Positions 1-6,387 of a DNA stretch of 6,560 nucleotides are shown in pieces. The stretch spans positions 1-6,560 of the forward strand of contig JAANXG010000080.1 of the NCBI GenBank assembly GCA_018263405.1, given 5' to 3'. The notes beneath the pieces were generated by a model. It was given only the letters and a program-made list of their open reading frames with translations. It was not told where the DNA came from and did not search any database. Origin of the DNA: Gammaproteobacteria bacterium. Its GTDB lineage: Bacteria > Pseudomonadota > Gammaproteobacteria > Arenicellales > JAANXG01. Numbering within the stretch: the stretch's first letter is position 1; every line of letters starts with the position of its first letter. The position numbers were made by a program, and so were the translations under genes.

Positions 1-334
1 GCGCGCTCGTGTCGCTGCCGCTTTCCACCACCAGGGCCTTGGCACCGATATCGGACAGGTAGAACTCGAATTCCGCCCGCCGGTATGCGGGATTCAGTGG
101 GGCGCTCGTGGCGGCGCAGCCAACCGCCAGAAAACCGCTCGCCATCTCCGGCCCGTTGGGCAATACGATGCCCACTCGGTCTTCTCGGCCGACGCCGAGT
201 GCGTTCAAGGATTCGACCGTGCGGTGGCACTGTTCGCGGAGTCGGGCAAAACTCAAGCTGGGACGCCCGGGTGCGAGGAGGGCCGGGCTACCGCCGGCAC
301 CGGTTGTAAGCAGGTCTTCCAGCGTTTGCGGCAT
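1..334 (-). CDS. AMP-forming acyl-CoA synthetase, N-terminal part (runs off left edge)
   Basis: The first 111 codons of an adenylate-forming CoA ligase (AMP-binding family) are visible; the rest lies left of the window. Seen: residues 53-71 (RVGIVLPNGPEMASGFLAV) and 79-95 (PLNPAYRRAEFEFYLSD), which match the conserved N-terminal blocks of fatty acyl-, oxalyl- and related CoA ligases. Family members activate a carboxylate with ATP to an acyl-adenylate and then to the CoA thioester. The phosphate-binding TSGTTG loop and the substrate pocket are not in view, so the substrate is open. The ATG at 334 is preferred; an in-frame GTG at 349 is possible, and neither has a good Shine-Dalgarno. The gene is divergent from fadI across 163 bp, which suggests a fatty-acid or other acyl substrate. 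That is inference from context only. Confidence 0.85.
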   Translation of the reverse strand, partial: MPQTLEDLLTTGAGGSPALLAPGRPSLSFARLREQCHRTVESLNALGVGREDRVGIVLPNGPEMASGFLAVGCAATSAPLNPAYRRAEFEFYLSDIGAKALVVESGSDTSA

Positions 335-387
335 GGGTTGTTGTTTCACAGGCGTTAAAGCGATGGCTGAATGTTAATGATTGGACA

Positions 388-466
388 GCGACAGGGTATT
401 GTAACGTCCATATTATCGAATATTTCGACCTCCGTGCTTGACAGTGCAAGGTTCCGTGCTTAGCGT
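388..466 (+). promoter_or_regulatory. Candidate promoters for fadIJ
   Basis: Two sigma70-like pairs can be read in the divergent spacer. The first is GCGACA (388-393), 17 bp, TATTAT (411-416), with the start site near 423. The second is TTGACA (438-443), 17 bp, TAGCGT (461-466), with the start site near 473, about 25 nt before the preferred ATG of fadI. Each matches 9 of 12 consensus positions. If the second is real, translation cannot start at the upstream TTG (438) or GTG (456) codons, which supports the ATG at 498. On the opposite strand a GATAAT hexamer (417-412) could serve the divergent synthetase, but it has no good -35 partner. Pattern matching only. Confidence 0.35.
416..428. repeat. 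13-bp palindrome, possible operator
   Basis: TCGAA-TAT-TTCGA is a perfect inverted repeat with 5-bp arms. It overlaps the end of the TATTAT -10 candidate and its expected start site, in the spacer between two divergent lipid-metabolism genes. That is where a repressor would be expected to bind. It does not look like the E. coli FadR site or the PsrA site as I know them. The arms are short and chance is possible. Confidence 0.3.
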
Positions 467-497
467 CTCGGTTCGACACCCTTGTGCAGAACTCTCA

Positions 498-1802
498 ATG
501 GATAATGAACGAGTAAATTCGACGCAACCCCGTGTTGCAGTCGTCACCGGCCTGCGTACGCCGTTCGTCAAGGAACGCACCGCGTTCGAATCGATGCCTG
601 CCCGCGACCTGGGTAAAATGGTCGTGGCGGAGCTTTTACAACGTACCGGCTTGGATACCGGGGAGGTGGAGCGCGTCGTTTACGGTCAGGTGATTCCGAC
701 CCCCCAAGCTCCGAATATCGCCCGCGAGGTGGTGCTGGGAACCGGGATGCGGGAATCCGTCGACGCTTACAGCGTGTCGCGCGCCTGCGCCACGAGTTAC
801 CAGAGCACCACGGATATCGCCGAATCCATTATGGCGGGACAGATCGACTGCGGCGTTTCCGGTGGTGCGGAAAGCGCGAGCGACGTGCCGATCACGGTGT
901 CCAAACGCCTGGCGAACGCGTTGGTGAGTGCCGGCAAAGCACGCGGTTTGGGTGAACGGTTACTGGCTTTCAAACGCGTCCGGCTCGGCGATGTCGTTCC
1001 CGTAGCGCCGGCGTTGCGCGAGCCGTCCTCGGATTATTCGATGGGTGAAGCCGCCGAGAAAATGGCTAAGGAAAACGGCATCGAACGCATAGCCCAGGAC
1101 GAATTCGCCCACCGCAGTCACAGAAATGCCGGCCGGGCCTGGGACGAGGGTTTTTTCGACGATCATGTGATGCACGCTTACGTACCGCCTGAGTACGACG
1201 CCTGTGTACGCGACAATCTGGTGCGTTCCGATTCCACGCCGGAGGGCTATAAGAAGCTTCGGCCAGTGTTCGATCGCAAATACGGAACCGTCACCGCCGG
1301 CAACAGTTCCCCGCTGACGGACGGCGCCAGCGCATTGTTATTGATGCGGGAAGACAAGGCCGCGACCGGGGGGTATACCCCGCTGGGGTTCATACGCAGT
1401 TACGCTTACGCGGCATTGGATCCGAACTGGCAAATGCTCATGGGGCCCAGCTTCGCGACGCCCATCGCCCTGGACCGGGCGGGCCTGGCGCTGTCGGATA
1501 TCGCCGTTATCGATATGCACGAGGCTTTTGCCGCTCAGGTTTTGTCCAATACCCGGGCCTTCGAATCCCGGGAATTCGCCCGGGAGCATCTGGGCCGCGA
1601 TCGAGCCGTGGGAGAGATCGATTGGGACCGCTTCAACGTCAACGGCGGGTCCCTATCGCTGGGCCACCCATTCGCCGCCACCGGCGCCCGGCAGATCATG
1701 CAAGCCTTGAAAGAACTCAAACGCACCGGAGGCGAGTTCGCGCTGTGTACCGCCTGTGCCGCGGGGGGGCTCGGTGCGGCCATGGTGCTGGAGTCCGCCT
1801 GA
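498..1802 (+). CDS. fadI: 3-ketoacyl-CoA thiolase, FadI type (beta subunit of the fatty acid oxidation complex)
   Basis: Catalyses the last step of beta-oxidation: 3-ketoacyl-CoA plus CoA gives acetyl-CoA plus a shortened acyl-CoA, in the cytoplasm, normally complexed with the alpha subunit encoded next door. Seen in the 434-aa product: the acylated Cys97 in SRACATS, His341 in HEAFAAQ, His390 in GHPFAATGA and Cys420 in TACAAGG, which form the complete thiolase catalytic set. Long stretches such as DLGKMVV, APNIARE and KLRPVFDRK.GTVTA.NS fit E. coli FadI (436 aa). The ATG at 498 gives the family length and starts 11 residues before the conserved RVAVVTGLRTPF. The frame is open further upstream (TTG 438; GTG 456 with AAGG only 4 nt before it), so a longer protein is possible. 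No strong Shine-Dalgarno precedes 498. The stop codon touches the fadJ start, so the two are one operon. Confidence 0.95.
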   Translation: MDNERVNSTQPRVAVVTGLRTPFVKERTAFESMPARDLGKMVVAELLQRTGLDTGEVERVVYGQVIPTPQAPNIAREVVLGTGMRESVDAYSVSRACATSYQSTTDIAESIMAGQIDCGVSGGAESASDVPITVSKRLANALVSAGKARGLGERLLAFKRVRLGDVVPVAPALREPSSDYSMGEAAEKMAKENGIERIAQDEFAHRSHRNAGRAWDEGFFDDHVMHAYVPPEYDACVRDNLVRSDSTPEGYKKLRPVFDRKYGTVTAGNSSPLTDGASALLLMREDKAATGGYTPLGFIRSYAYAALDPNWQMLMGPSFATPIALDRAGLALSDIAVIDMHEAFAAQVLSNTRAFESREFAREHLGRDRAVGEIDWDRFNVNGGSLSLGHPFAATGARQIMQALKELKRTGGEFALCTACAAGGLGAAMVLESA

Positions 1803-3974
1803 ATGAATAATTCCATCTTATCGCTTGAACATCGGGATGACGGTGCCGCCATTTTGTGGATGAACGACCCACGGGAGTCGGTGAATACGTTAAAGCGCGC
1901 ACTCATCGATGAGTTCGAGGAAATTCTGGAGACGATCGAATCGGACAGGGAAATCAAGGTATTGGTGTTTGCCTCCGGCAAACCCGACAGTTTCGTAGCC
2001 GGGGCCGATCTGAACATGCTGCTCGATATCGGCGAGGCGCGGGAGGCGATATTATTATCGGAAGCATCACAGCGTATTCAGCGTCGGATCGCCGCGCTCA
2101 AGCCGGCCACCATAGCGGCGATACACGGTTCCTGTCTGGGCGGCGGGTTGGAGGTCGCCATGGCCTTCGACGGGCGGATAGTCACCGATCACGATACAAC
2201 CCGCCTGGGTCTTCCGGAGGTGCAGTTGGGTCTGCTGCCGGGAGGCGGCGGTACACAACGCCTGCCATCGCTGATCGGCGTCGAGCGGGCGCTGGACCTG
2301 ATATTGACGGGTCGCCAGGTGAATGCGAAATACGCCAAGCGCGTCGGGCTTGCCGACGATTGCGTTCACAAAGACATCCTGATCGATGCCGCCGTCGAGT
2401 GGGGACGGAAGATCGCGAGAAAGCCGCGTCGGCAGCCGGTGTGGAAGTGCATTGGCTCCTGTTTGTCGATTGCGTTTCTGCGCAATTGGGCGCTGAGCGG
2501 CAATCCAATCGGACGGAATTTCGCATTTGACCAGGCTCGCAAGCGGACCCTCGAGAAAACACGCGGCAATTACCCGGCGCCGGAAAAAATCCTCGAGGTA
2601 ATGAAAACCGGATTGGAATCCGGGGAAAGGAAAGGCGAAGCGGCGGAAGCCGCCGCGTTCGGGGAACTGGTGGTGACGCCCGAGGCAAGGCAGTTGATCG
2701 GACTCTTTTTTGCCAACAATAAGCTCAAGAAAGACACGGGTGTCGGCGACGCCGACGTGAAACCGGAAACGGTAACAAAAGTAGGGGTGCTCGGTGCCGG
2801 ACTGATGGGGGCGGGAATCGCTTATGTGTCGCTTGCCAAAGCCGGCGTGGCGGTACGGTTGAAGGATATCAACGATGACAACGTTTCAAGGGGTCTCAAG
2901 CATGTACGCGGATACCTGGACAAGCGTGTAGCGCGGCGCTCGATTACGCCGTTGGAACGCGCCCGGATCCTGGCCGGATTGACCGGCACCGTGGAGTACA
3001 GCGGATTCGGCAATTGCCAAGTCGTAGTGGAAGCTGTCTTCGAGGATATGAAACTGAAGCAGAAGATGGTCGAGGAAGTGGAGGCGCGCACCGGTGATCG
3101 GACCATCTTTGCCAGCAATACTTCGGCCTTGCCCGTTTCGGAAATCGCTAACGCCAGCCGACATCCGGAGACCATCGTCGGCATGCATTATTTTTCGCCG
3201 GTGGAAAAAATGCCGCTGCTCGAAGTGGTGGTGGCGGAAAAAACGGCCTCCTGGGTGACCGCAACCTGTGTGGAGCTGGGGAAAAAGCAGGGCAAAACCG
3301 TGATCGTGGTCCGGGACGGACCCGGGTTTTATACATCGCGGATACTGGGGCCCTACATCAGCGAGGCGGCCTATCTGCTGGGGGAAGGCGCACCCATTGA
3401 CCGCATCGATAAAGCCCTGCTGGATTTTGGGTATCCGGTCGGTCCCATGGCGCTGCTCGATGAGGTGGGCATCGATGTCGGCCAAAAAGTGGCGCGCACA
3501 CTATCGAAGGCGTTCGGTGAACGCATGACACCGGCGCCCGGCATGGATAAACTGATCGACGATAAAAGACTCGGCAAGAAAAATCGGCGCGGGCTGTATC
3601 TCTACAAGGAGTACAAAAAGAGAAACGGCAAGAAAGTTGACGATTCCGTATATTCATTGTTGGGCGTAGCGCCGAATCGGCACTTTGCTCTTAAAGACAT
3701 TACAGAGCGTTGCGTGTTGCAAATGGTGAACGAAGCCGTCTATTGCCTGGAAGAAGGCATTATCGAATCGCCTCGCGACGGTGACATCGGGGCTGTTTTT
3801 GGTTTGGGTTTCCCGCCATTCCGGGGCGGACCGTTCCGCTATGTCGATAGTATGGGCGCCGGAGAAATCGTTGAGCGCTTGAGGTATTTGGCGGGCGAAT
3901 TTGGCGGACGATTCGAACCGGCCCGATTACTTGTGGAGCAGGCCGGGTCAAACCGCTCGTTTTACGACGAATAA
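1803..3974 (+). CDS. fadJ: Bifunctional enoyl-CoA hydratase / 3-hydroxyacyl-CoA dehydrogenase, FadJ type (alpha subunit)
   Basis: A two-enzyme protein of 723 aa (E. coli FadJ is about 714). The N-terminal crotonase domain (about 1-190) has the oxyanion-hole stretch SFVAGADLNML (63-73) and both catalytic glutamates, Glu117 in CLGGGLEVAMA and Glu139 in LGLPEVQLG. It hydrates 2-enoyl-CoA. A linker with GNPIGRN and EKTRGNYPAPE (about 200-310) leads to an NAD-binding Rossmann domain with GAGLMGAGIA (331-340), then SNTSALP, His462 in GMHYFSPVEKMP and Glu474, and two C-terminal dehydrogenase domains ending in FGLGFPPFRGGPFRY. The usual Asn of the dehydrogenase site (VNR) is Ser512 (YTSR); human HADHA has Thr there, so this is a known kind of variant. 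GGAG (1790-1793) lies 9 nt before the ATG, inside fadI, and the ATG follows the fadI TGA with no gap, so translation is probably coupled. Confidence 0.96.
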   Translation: MNNSILSLEHRDDGAAILWMNDPRESVNTLKRALIDEFEEILETIESDREIKVLVFASGKPDSFVAGADLNMLLDIGEAREAILLSEASQRIQRRIAALKPATIAAIHGSCLGGGLEVAMAFDGRIVTDHDTTRLGLPEVQLGLLPGGGGTQRLPSLIGVERALDLILTGRQVNAKYAKRVGLADDCVHKDILIDAAVEWGRKIARKPRRQPVWKCIGSCLSIAFLRNWALSGNPIGRNFAFDQARKRTLEKTRGNYPAPEKILEVMKTGLESGERKGEAAEAAAFGELVVTPEARQLIGLFFANNKLKKDTGVGDADVKPETVTKVGVLGAGLMGAGIAYVSLAKAGVAVRLKDINDDNVSRGLKHVRGYLDKRVARRSITPLERARILAGLTGTVEYSGFGNCQVVVEAVFEDMKLKQKMVEEVEARTGDRTIFASNTSALPVSEIANASRHPETIVGMHYFSPVEKMPLLEVVVAEKTASWVTATCVELGKKQGKTVIVVRDGPGFYTSRILGPYISEAAYLLGEGAPIDRIDKALLDFGYPVGPMALLDEVGIDVGQKVARTLSKAFGERMTPAPGMDKLIDDKRLGKKNRRGLYLYKEYKKRNGKKVDDSVYSLLGVAPNRHFALKDITERCVLQMVNEAVYCLEEGIIESPRDGDIGAVFGLGFPPFRGGPFRYVDSMGAGEIVERLRYLAGEFGGRFEPARLLVEQAGSNRSFYDE

Positions 3975-3980
3975 CGTAAT

Positions 3981-3999
3981 CCCCGTGTAGAATGCGGGG
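3981..3999 (+). terminator. Weak hairpin after fadJ, possible end of the fadIJ transcript
   Basis: CCCCG (3981-3985) and CGGGG (3995-3999) form a 5-bp GC stem with a 9-nt loop, starting 6 nt after the fadJ stop. No T-run follows, so it is not a canonical intrinsic terminator. Its place between two unrelated genes is the main argument for it. Confidence 0.3.
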
Positions 4000-4055
4000 G
4001 ATGGGAATAATACCCTGGATGTGAAGGGCATCGCGGGGCATTAAAAACTATAAAA

Positions 4056-4121
4056 TACTTTAGAAACGTATTATAAGTAATTGAATAAACAGTTATTATT
4101 TGTTAAGTAGAAATTACTTTA
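4056..4121. promoter_or_regulatory. AT-rich fumC upstream region with repeated TACTT motifs
   Basis: Four TACTTWW words lie within 66 bp in both orientations: TACTTTA at 4056-4062 and 4115-4121 on plus; TACTTAT (4079-4073) and TACTTAA (4109-4103) on minus. AAGTAATT (4075-4082) and AATTACTT (4112-4119) form a perfect 8-bp inverted repeat, and AAGTA-GAAAT-TACTT (4105-4119) forms a smaller one. A possible promoter is TTATAA (4071-4076), 17 bp, TATTAT (4094-4099), which would place the words around the -35, -10 and start. TGTTAAGTAG (4101-4110) also loosely recalls an ArcA half-site. Low sequence complexity makes all of this tentative. Confidence 0.3.
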
Positions 4122-4194
4122 AGTCTTTTTTCGACACTTCTTTATTTCCCGAATCGATCCGGGCCAACCAACCGGTTCCCGTCAACACTGAACC

Positions 4195-5601
4195 ATGACA
4201 TATCGAATTGAAAAGGATTCGCTGGGCGACGTCGAAGTTCCGGGCGATAAGTATTGGGGCGCCCAGACCGAACGGTCGCGCAACAATTTTAAGATCGGCG
4301 GCCCGGCCCACCGCATGCCTATCGACGTTATCTATGGTTTTGCCTATTTGAAAAAAGCCGCCGCCCATGCCAACCATGAATTGGGTGTACTAGCCGAAAA
4401 CAAGCGAGATTTAATCGCTCGAGTCTGCGACGAAATTCTAGCCGGCGAATTGGATGATCAATTTCCGTTGGTGGTCTGGCAGACGGGTTCCGGCACTCAG
4501 ACCAATATGAACGTGAACGAAGTGATCGCCAACCGGGCACACGTGCTGGAGGGCAATAAACTGGGTAAGGGTGAACGAGCCCTGCATCCGAATGACGACG
4601 TAAACAAATCACAGTCCTCCAACGATACTTTCCCGACAGCCATGCACATTGCCGCTTACCGAATGGTAGCGGAATACACGGTTCCCGGCGTGGAGCGGCT
4701 TCGGGATACATTGGCGCAAAAATCGAAGGCTTTTAGCCGCCACGTAAAGATCGGGCGAACCCACTTAATGGATGCCACGCCGTTGACCCTGGGGCAGGAG
4801 TTTTCAGGCTATGCTTCGCAGCTTGACCACGGGTTGCACGCCGTGTCGAACACCCTCGCGCATCTCGGTGAGCTGGCTCTCGGCGGGACAGCGGTTGGAA
4901 CCGGTATCAACACGCCGGAAGGCTACGCCGAACTCGCCGCCCGGAAGATAGCCGGCTTGACCGGCCATCCGTTTATCAGCGCCCGAAATAAATTCGAAGC
5001 GCTGGCCGCCCACGATGCGCTGGTAGAAACCCATGGGGCCTTGAAGCAGCTGGCCGTGTCCCTCATGAAAATCGCCAACGACATACGTCTGCTGGCATCG
5101 GGACCGCGCTCGGGTATCGGGGAGATCCTGATCCCGGCCAACGAACCGGGCTCATCCATTATGCCCGGCAAGGTGAACCCTACCCAGGCAGAAGCGATGA
5201 CCATGGCTTGTGCCCAGGTTCTGGGCAACGACGTGGCTTTGTCCACGGGCGGTATGAACGGCCACTTCGAGCTGAACGTATTCAAACCGATGATGGTCAT
5301 GAACCTGCTGTCTTCCGCTCGCCTGATCGCGGATGTTTGCGTTTCCTTTAATGACTACTGCGCGATCGGTATCGAACCCAATGAAGCGAATTTAAAGAAA
5401 AATCTGCTAAATTCGCTAATGCTTGTCACGGCCCTCAATGCACATATTGGTTATGAAAAAGCGGCGAAAATCGCCAAGATGGCCCATGATAACGGCACCA
5501 CGCTCAAGGAAGAGGCGGTCAAATCAGGCTTTTTGACGGAGGAGGAATTCAATTACCGGGTCGATCCCATGAAAATGATTGGTTCGTCGAATCAGGATTG
5601 A
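4195..5601 (+). CDS. fumC: Fumarate hydratase, class II (iron-independent)
   Basis: Interconverts fumarate and (S)-malate in the TCA cycle; a cytoplasmic homotetramer of the fumarase/aspartase superfamily that needs no iron-sulfur cluster. Seen in 468 aa (E. coli FumC is 467): substrate-binding GSGTQTNMN (98-106), the HPNDDVNKSQSSND block (131-144), catalytic-site His190 in GRTHLMDATP, and the family signature GSSIMPGKVNPTQ (319-331) with the mobile serine loop (Ser320/321), Lys326, Asn328 and Glu333. The pairs SSND and TGS.TQTN fit fumarase rather than aspartase or argininosuccinate lyase. An in-frame TGA lies two codons before the ATG (4189-4191), so translation cannot start further upstream. 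No clear Shine-Dalgarno precedes the ATG. It stands alone between two long spacers and probably has its own promoter. Confidence 0.96.
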   Translation: MTYRIEKDSLGDVEVPGDKYWGAQTERSRNNFKIGGPAHRMPIDVIYGFAYLKKAAAHANHELGVLAENKRDLIARVCDEILAGELDDQFPLVVWQTGSGTQTNMNVNEVIANRAHVLEGNKLGKGERALHPNDDVNKSQSSNDTFPTAMHIAAYRMVAEYTVPGVERLRDTLAQKSKAFSRHVKIGRTHLMDATPLTLGQEFSGYASQLDHGLHAVSNTLAHLGELALGGTAVGTGINTPEGYAELAARKIAGLTGHPFISARNKFEALAAHDALVETHGALKQLAVSLMKIANDIRLLASGPRSGIGEILIPANEPGSSIMPGKVNPTQAEAMTMACAQVLGNDVALSTGGMNGHFELNVFKPMMVMNLLSSARLIADVCVSFNDYCAIGIEPNEANLKKNLLNSLMLVTALNAHIGYEKAAKIAKMAHDNGTTLKEEAVKSGFLTEEEFNYRVDPMKMIGSSNQD

Positions 5602-5732
5602 CACGAGGCGGCGGCACATTAGAGCCTGTTAATACTTGCTGGATCACTGCGTTTGCCGGGCCAAAGGGTACCAGGCGAGGAGTGTGGTGAGGAGACGGGC
5701 CGCGTGCAAACCGGATCATGGAAGATTGGCCT
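5602..5732. other. Non-coding spacer after fumC, no recognised feature
   Basis: No convincing coding frame, tRNA or terminator was found in these 131 bp. The sequence is GC-rich and purine-rich around 5675-5700, unlike the AT-rich DNA that follows from 5733. That change of composition coincides with the left direct repeat of the MITE-like element. A transcript end for fumC must lie here or in the next element but is not recognisable. Confidence 0.5.
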
Positions 5733-5740
5733 TGAAAAAT

Positions 5741-5800
5741 GTAATTTCTCAAAAAGTCCGTGCAATGTCGGCGATCATGGAGGGGTTATTGAGAAATTAC
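5741..5800. mobile_element. 60-bp MITE-like element with 12-bp terminal inverted repeats and 8-bp flanking duplication
   Basis: Seen: the perfect terminal repeats GTAATTTCTCAA (5741-5752) and TTGAGAAATTAC (5789-5800), extendable inward to 14 of 15 pairs, enclose 36 bp. Immediately outside, the same 8 bp, TGAAAAAT, occurs on both sides (5733-5740 and 5801-5808), as a target-site duplication would. Known: insertion sequences of the IS66 family typically end in GTAA and make 8-bp duplications. Inference: a non-autonomous deletion remnant of such an element. It has no coding capacity. Transcribed, it would form a long stem-loop, so a regulatory or terminator hairpin is the main alternative, although that would not explain the direct repeats. 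The right duplication ends 1 nt before the candidate csp -35 box. Confidence 0.5.
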
Positions 5801-5809
5801 TGAAAAATG

Positions 5810-5838
5810 TTGTGAAATTCATTGCGGAATTGTATATA
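5810..5838 (+). promoter_or_regulatory. Candidate csp promoter
   Basis: TTGTGA (5810-5815), 17 bp, TATATA (5833-5838), with TATAGT (5835-5840) as an alternative -10. Transcription would start near 5845 and give a leader of about 129 nt, in the size range known for CspA-type mRNAs. Pattern match only. Confidence 0.4.
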
Positions 5839-5896
5839 GTACGCCTCACTGCAGCGCACTTCTTGTAATAGTTCGGTGGCCCTCCTGTATTTTCTC

Positions 5897-5972
5897 AGAA
5901 GACCTCTCCCGCAACATCGTTTTACAAGTATGAACTGCAACACATAGCAATTCTTTTCGATAGAGGTATTTT
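5897..5972 (+). promoter_or_regulatory. Possible RNA switch: leader segment complementary to the csp ribosome binding site
   Basis: The csp Shine-Dalgarno is AGAGGT (5962-5967), 6 nt before the GTG. ACCTCT (5902-5907), 54 nt upstream in the leader, is its exact reverse complement. Past a single G/A mismatch, four further pairs including one G-U can form (5897-5900 with 5969-5972). The helix would cover the ribosome binding site and nearly reach the start codon. Temperature-dependent leader refolding is known for E. coli cspA; that this leader does the same is inference. Confidence 0.4.
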
Positions 5973-5973
5973 T

Positions 5974-6177
5974 GTGATTACAGGCACCGTAAAGTGGTTT
6001 AACGACAATAAAGGTTTCGGTTTTATCAGCCCGGAAGATGGTAGTAAGGATGTGTTCGTGCATCACTCCGCAATAATGGGGAGTGGCTTCAAATCGTTGT
6101 CCGAGGGCCAGAAGGTCCAGTTTGAGGTGACGCAGGGGCAGAAAGGTCCGGCCGCACAGAACGTTCAACCACTGTAA
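5974..6177 (+). CDS. CspA-family cold-shock protein (RNA/ssDNA-binding)
   Basis: A 67-aa single cold-shock domain, the usual size for the family. It binds single-stranded nucleic acid and acts as an RNA chaperone or antiterminator in the cytoplasm. Seen: GTVKWFN at the N-terminus, RNP1 KGFGFI (13-18), RNP2 VFVHH (27-31), and the C-terminal strand ending GPAAQNVQPL. The start is GTG: it is preceded by AGAGGT at 6-nt spacing and gives a protein beginning MITGTVKW, as in relatives, and no ATG is available. The leader is long and may fold over the ribosome binding site. Neighbouring genes do not suggest an operon. Many family members are not cold-induced, so the specific name (cspA, cspD, cspE and so on) is left open. 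Confidence 0.95.
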   Translation: MITGTVKWFNDNKGFGFISPEDGSKDVFVHHSAIMGSGFKSLSEGQKVQFEVTQGQKGPAAQNVQPL

Positions 6178-6183
6178 GACCGC

Positions 6184-6197
6184 CGGGAATTTTCCCG
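6184..6197 (+). terminator. Small hairpin directly after csp
   Basis: CGGGAA-TT-TTCCCG is a 14-bp perfect palindrome starting 7 nt after the csp stop. As RNA it would form a CGGG/CCCG stem with an A/U-rich loop. It is short and has no following T-run. It may act together with the stronger hairpin at 6220-6247. Confidence 0.25.
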
Positions 6198-6219
6198 CCG
6201 TAGACTTCATGAAGCTTCG

Positions 6220-6247
6220 CCGGGCTGCATTTGACACTGCAGCCCGG
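6220..6247 (+). terminator. Strong GC hairpin, likely end of the csp transcript
   Basis: CCGGGCTGCA (6220-6229) and TGCAGCCCGG (6238-6247) form a perfect 10-bp stem with an 8-nt loop; a G-U and a C-G pair extend it to 12. It lies 43 nt after the csp stop. There is no T-run behind it, so it may be a transcript-end stabiliser or an inefficient terminator rather than a classical one. Confidence 0.5.
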
Positions 6248-6272
6248 TGTCGCTTCCGGCGTCACCCCAAGG

Positions 6273-6357
6273 GATTGAGCGCCGACCGTGCCGGGTTCGC
6301 AAGGCACAGGCGGCGATACAGCCCTGTTTTCATTGCGTCGCTCAAAACCCGGTTTTG
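6273..6357. repeat. Nested inverted repeats in non-coding DNA
   Basis: Three structures are visible. Stem 6280-6292 with 6303-6315 pairs 11 of 13 positions around a 10-nt loop. An outer TTGAGCG/CGCTCAA pair (near 6274-6280 and 6339-6345) encloses it. CAAAACC-C-GGTTTTG (6343-6357) is a perfect 7-bp-arm palindrome. No coding frame is convincing. The whole could be a structured RNA, a transcription-end region, or a small dispersed repeat; the sequence alone does not decide. Confidence 0.35.
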
Positions 6358-6387
6358 CGTAGCAGCGAGGGACGCGTGTCAATGGCA

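Noticed and set aside
438..497. A 20-residue N-terminal extension of FadI starting at TTG 438.
   Set aside because: The family usually starts about 11-13 residues before RVAVVTGLRTPF, the upstream codons lack a ribosome site, and TTGACA at 438 reads better as a -35 box.
3333..3341. Ser512 in FadJ where many dehydrogenases have a catalytic Asn (VNR becomes TSR).
   Set aside because: Human HADHA has Thr at the same place and the other catalytic residues (His462, Glu474) are intact, so this is a known kind of family variation, not evidence of a dead domain.
5621..5640. AGAGCCTGTTAATACT near 5621 looked like the end of a dispersed repeat.
   Set aside because: No inverted partner or second copy is present in the window, so it cannot be supported from this sequence.
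5653..5868. A 71-codon plus-strand frame in the fumC-csp spacer (TTG start).
   Set aside because: No recognisable domain, no ribosome site, rare start codon, and it runs through the inverted-repeat element and the csp promoter region.
5797..6237. A 146-codon minus-strand frame opposite csp.
   Set aside because: It lies antisense to a clear cold-shock gene and its leader and resembles no protein family; it is a shadow frame.
6263..6334. A 23-codon minus-strand frame (ATG at 6334) downstream of the minus-strand TTGACA next to the LexA box.
   Set aside because: It is very short, has no ribosome site or known match, lies in the inverted-repeat stretch, and the TTGACA has no good -10.
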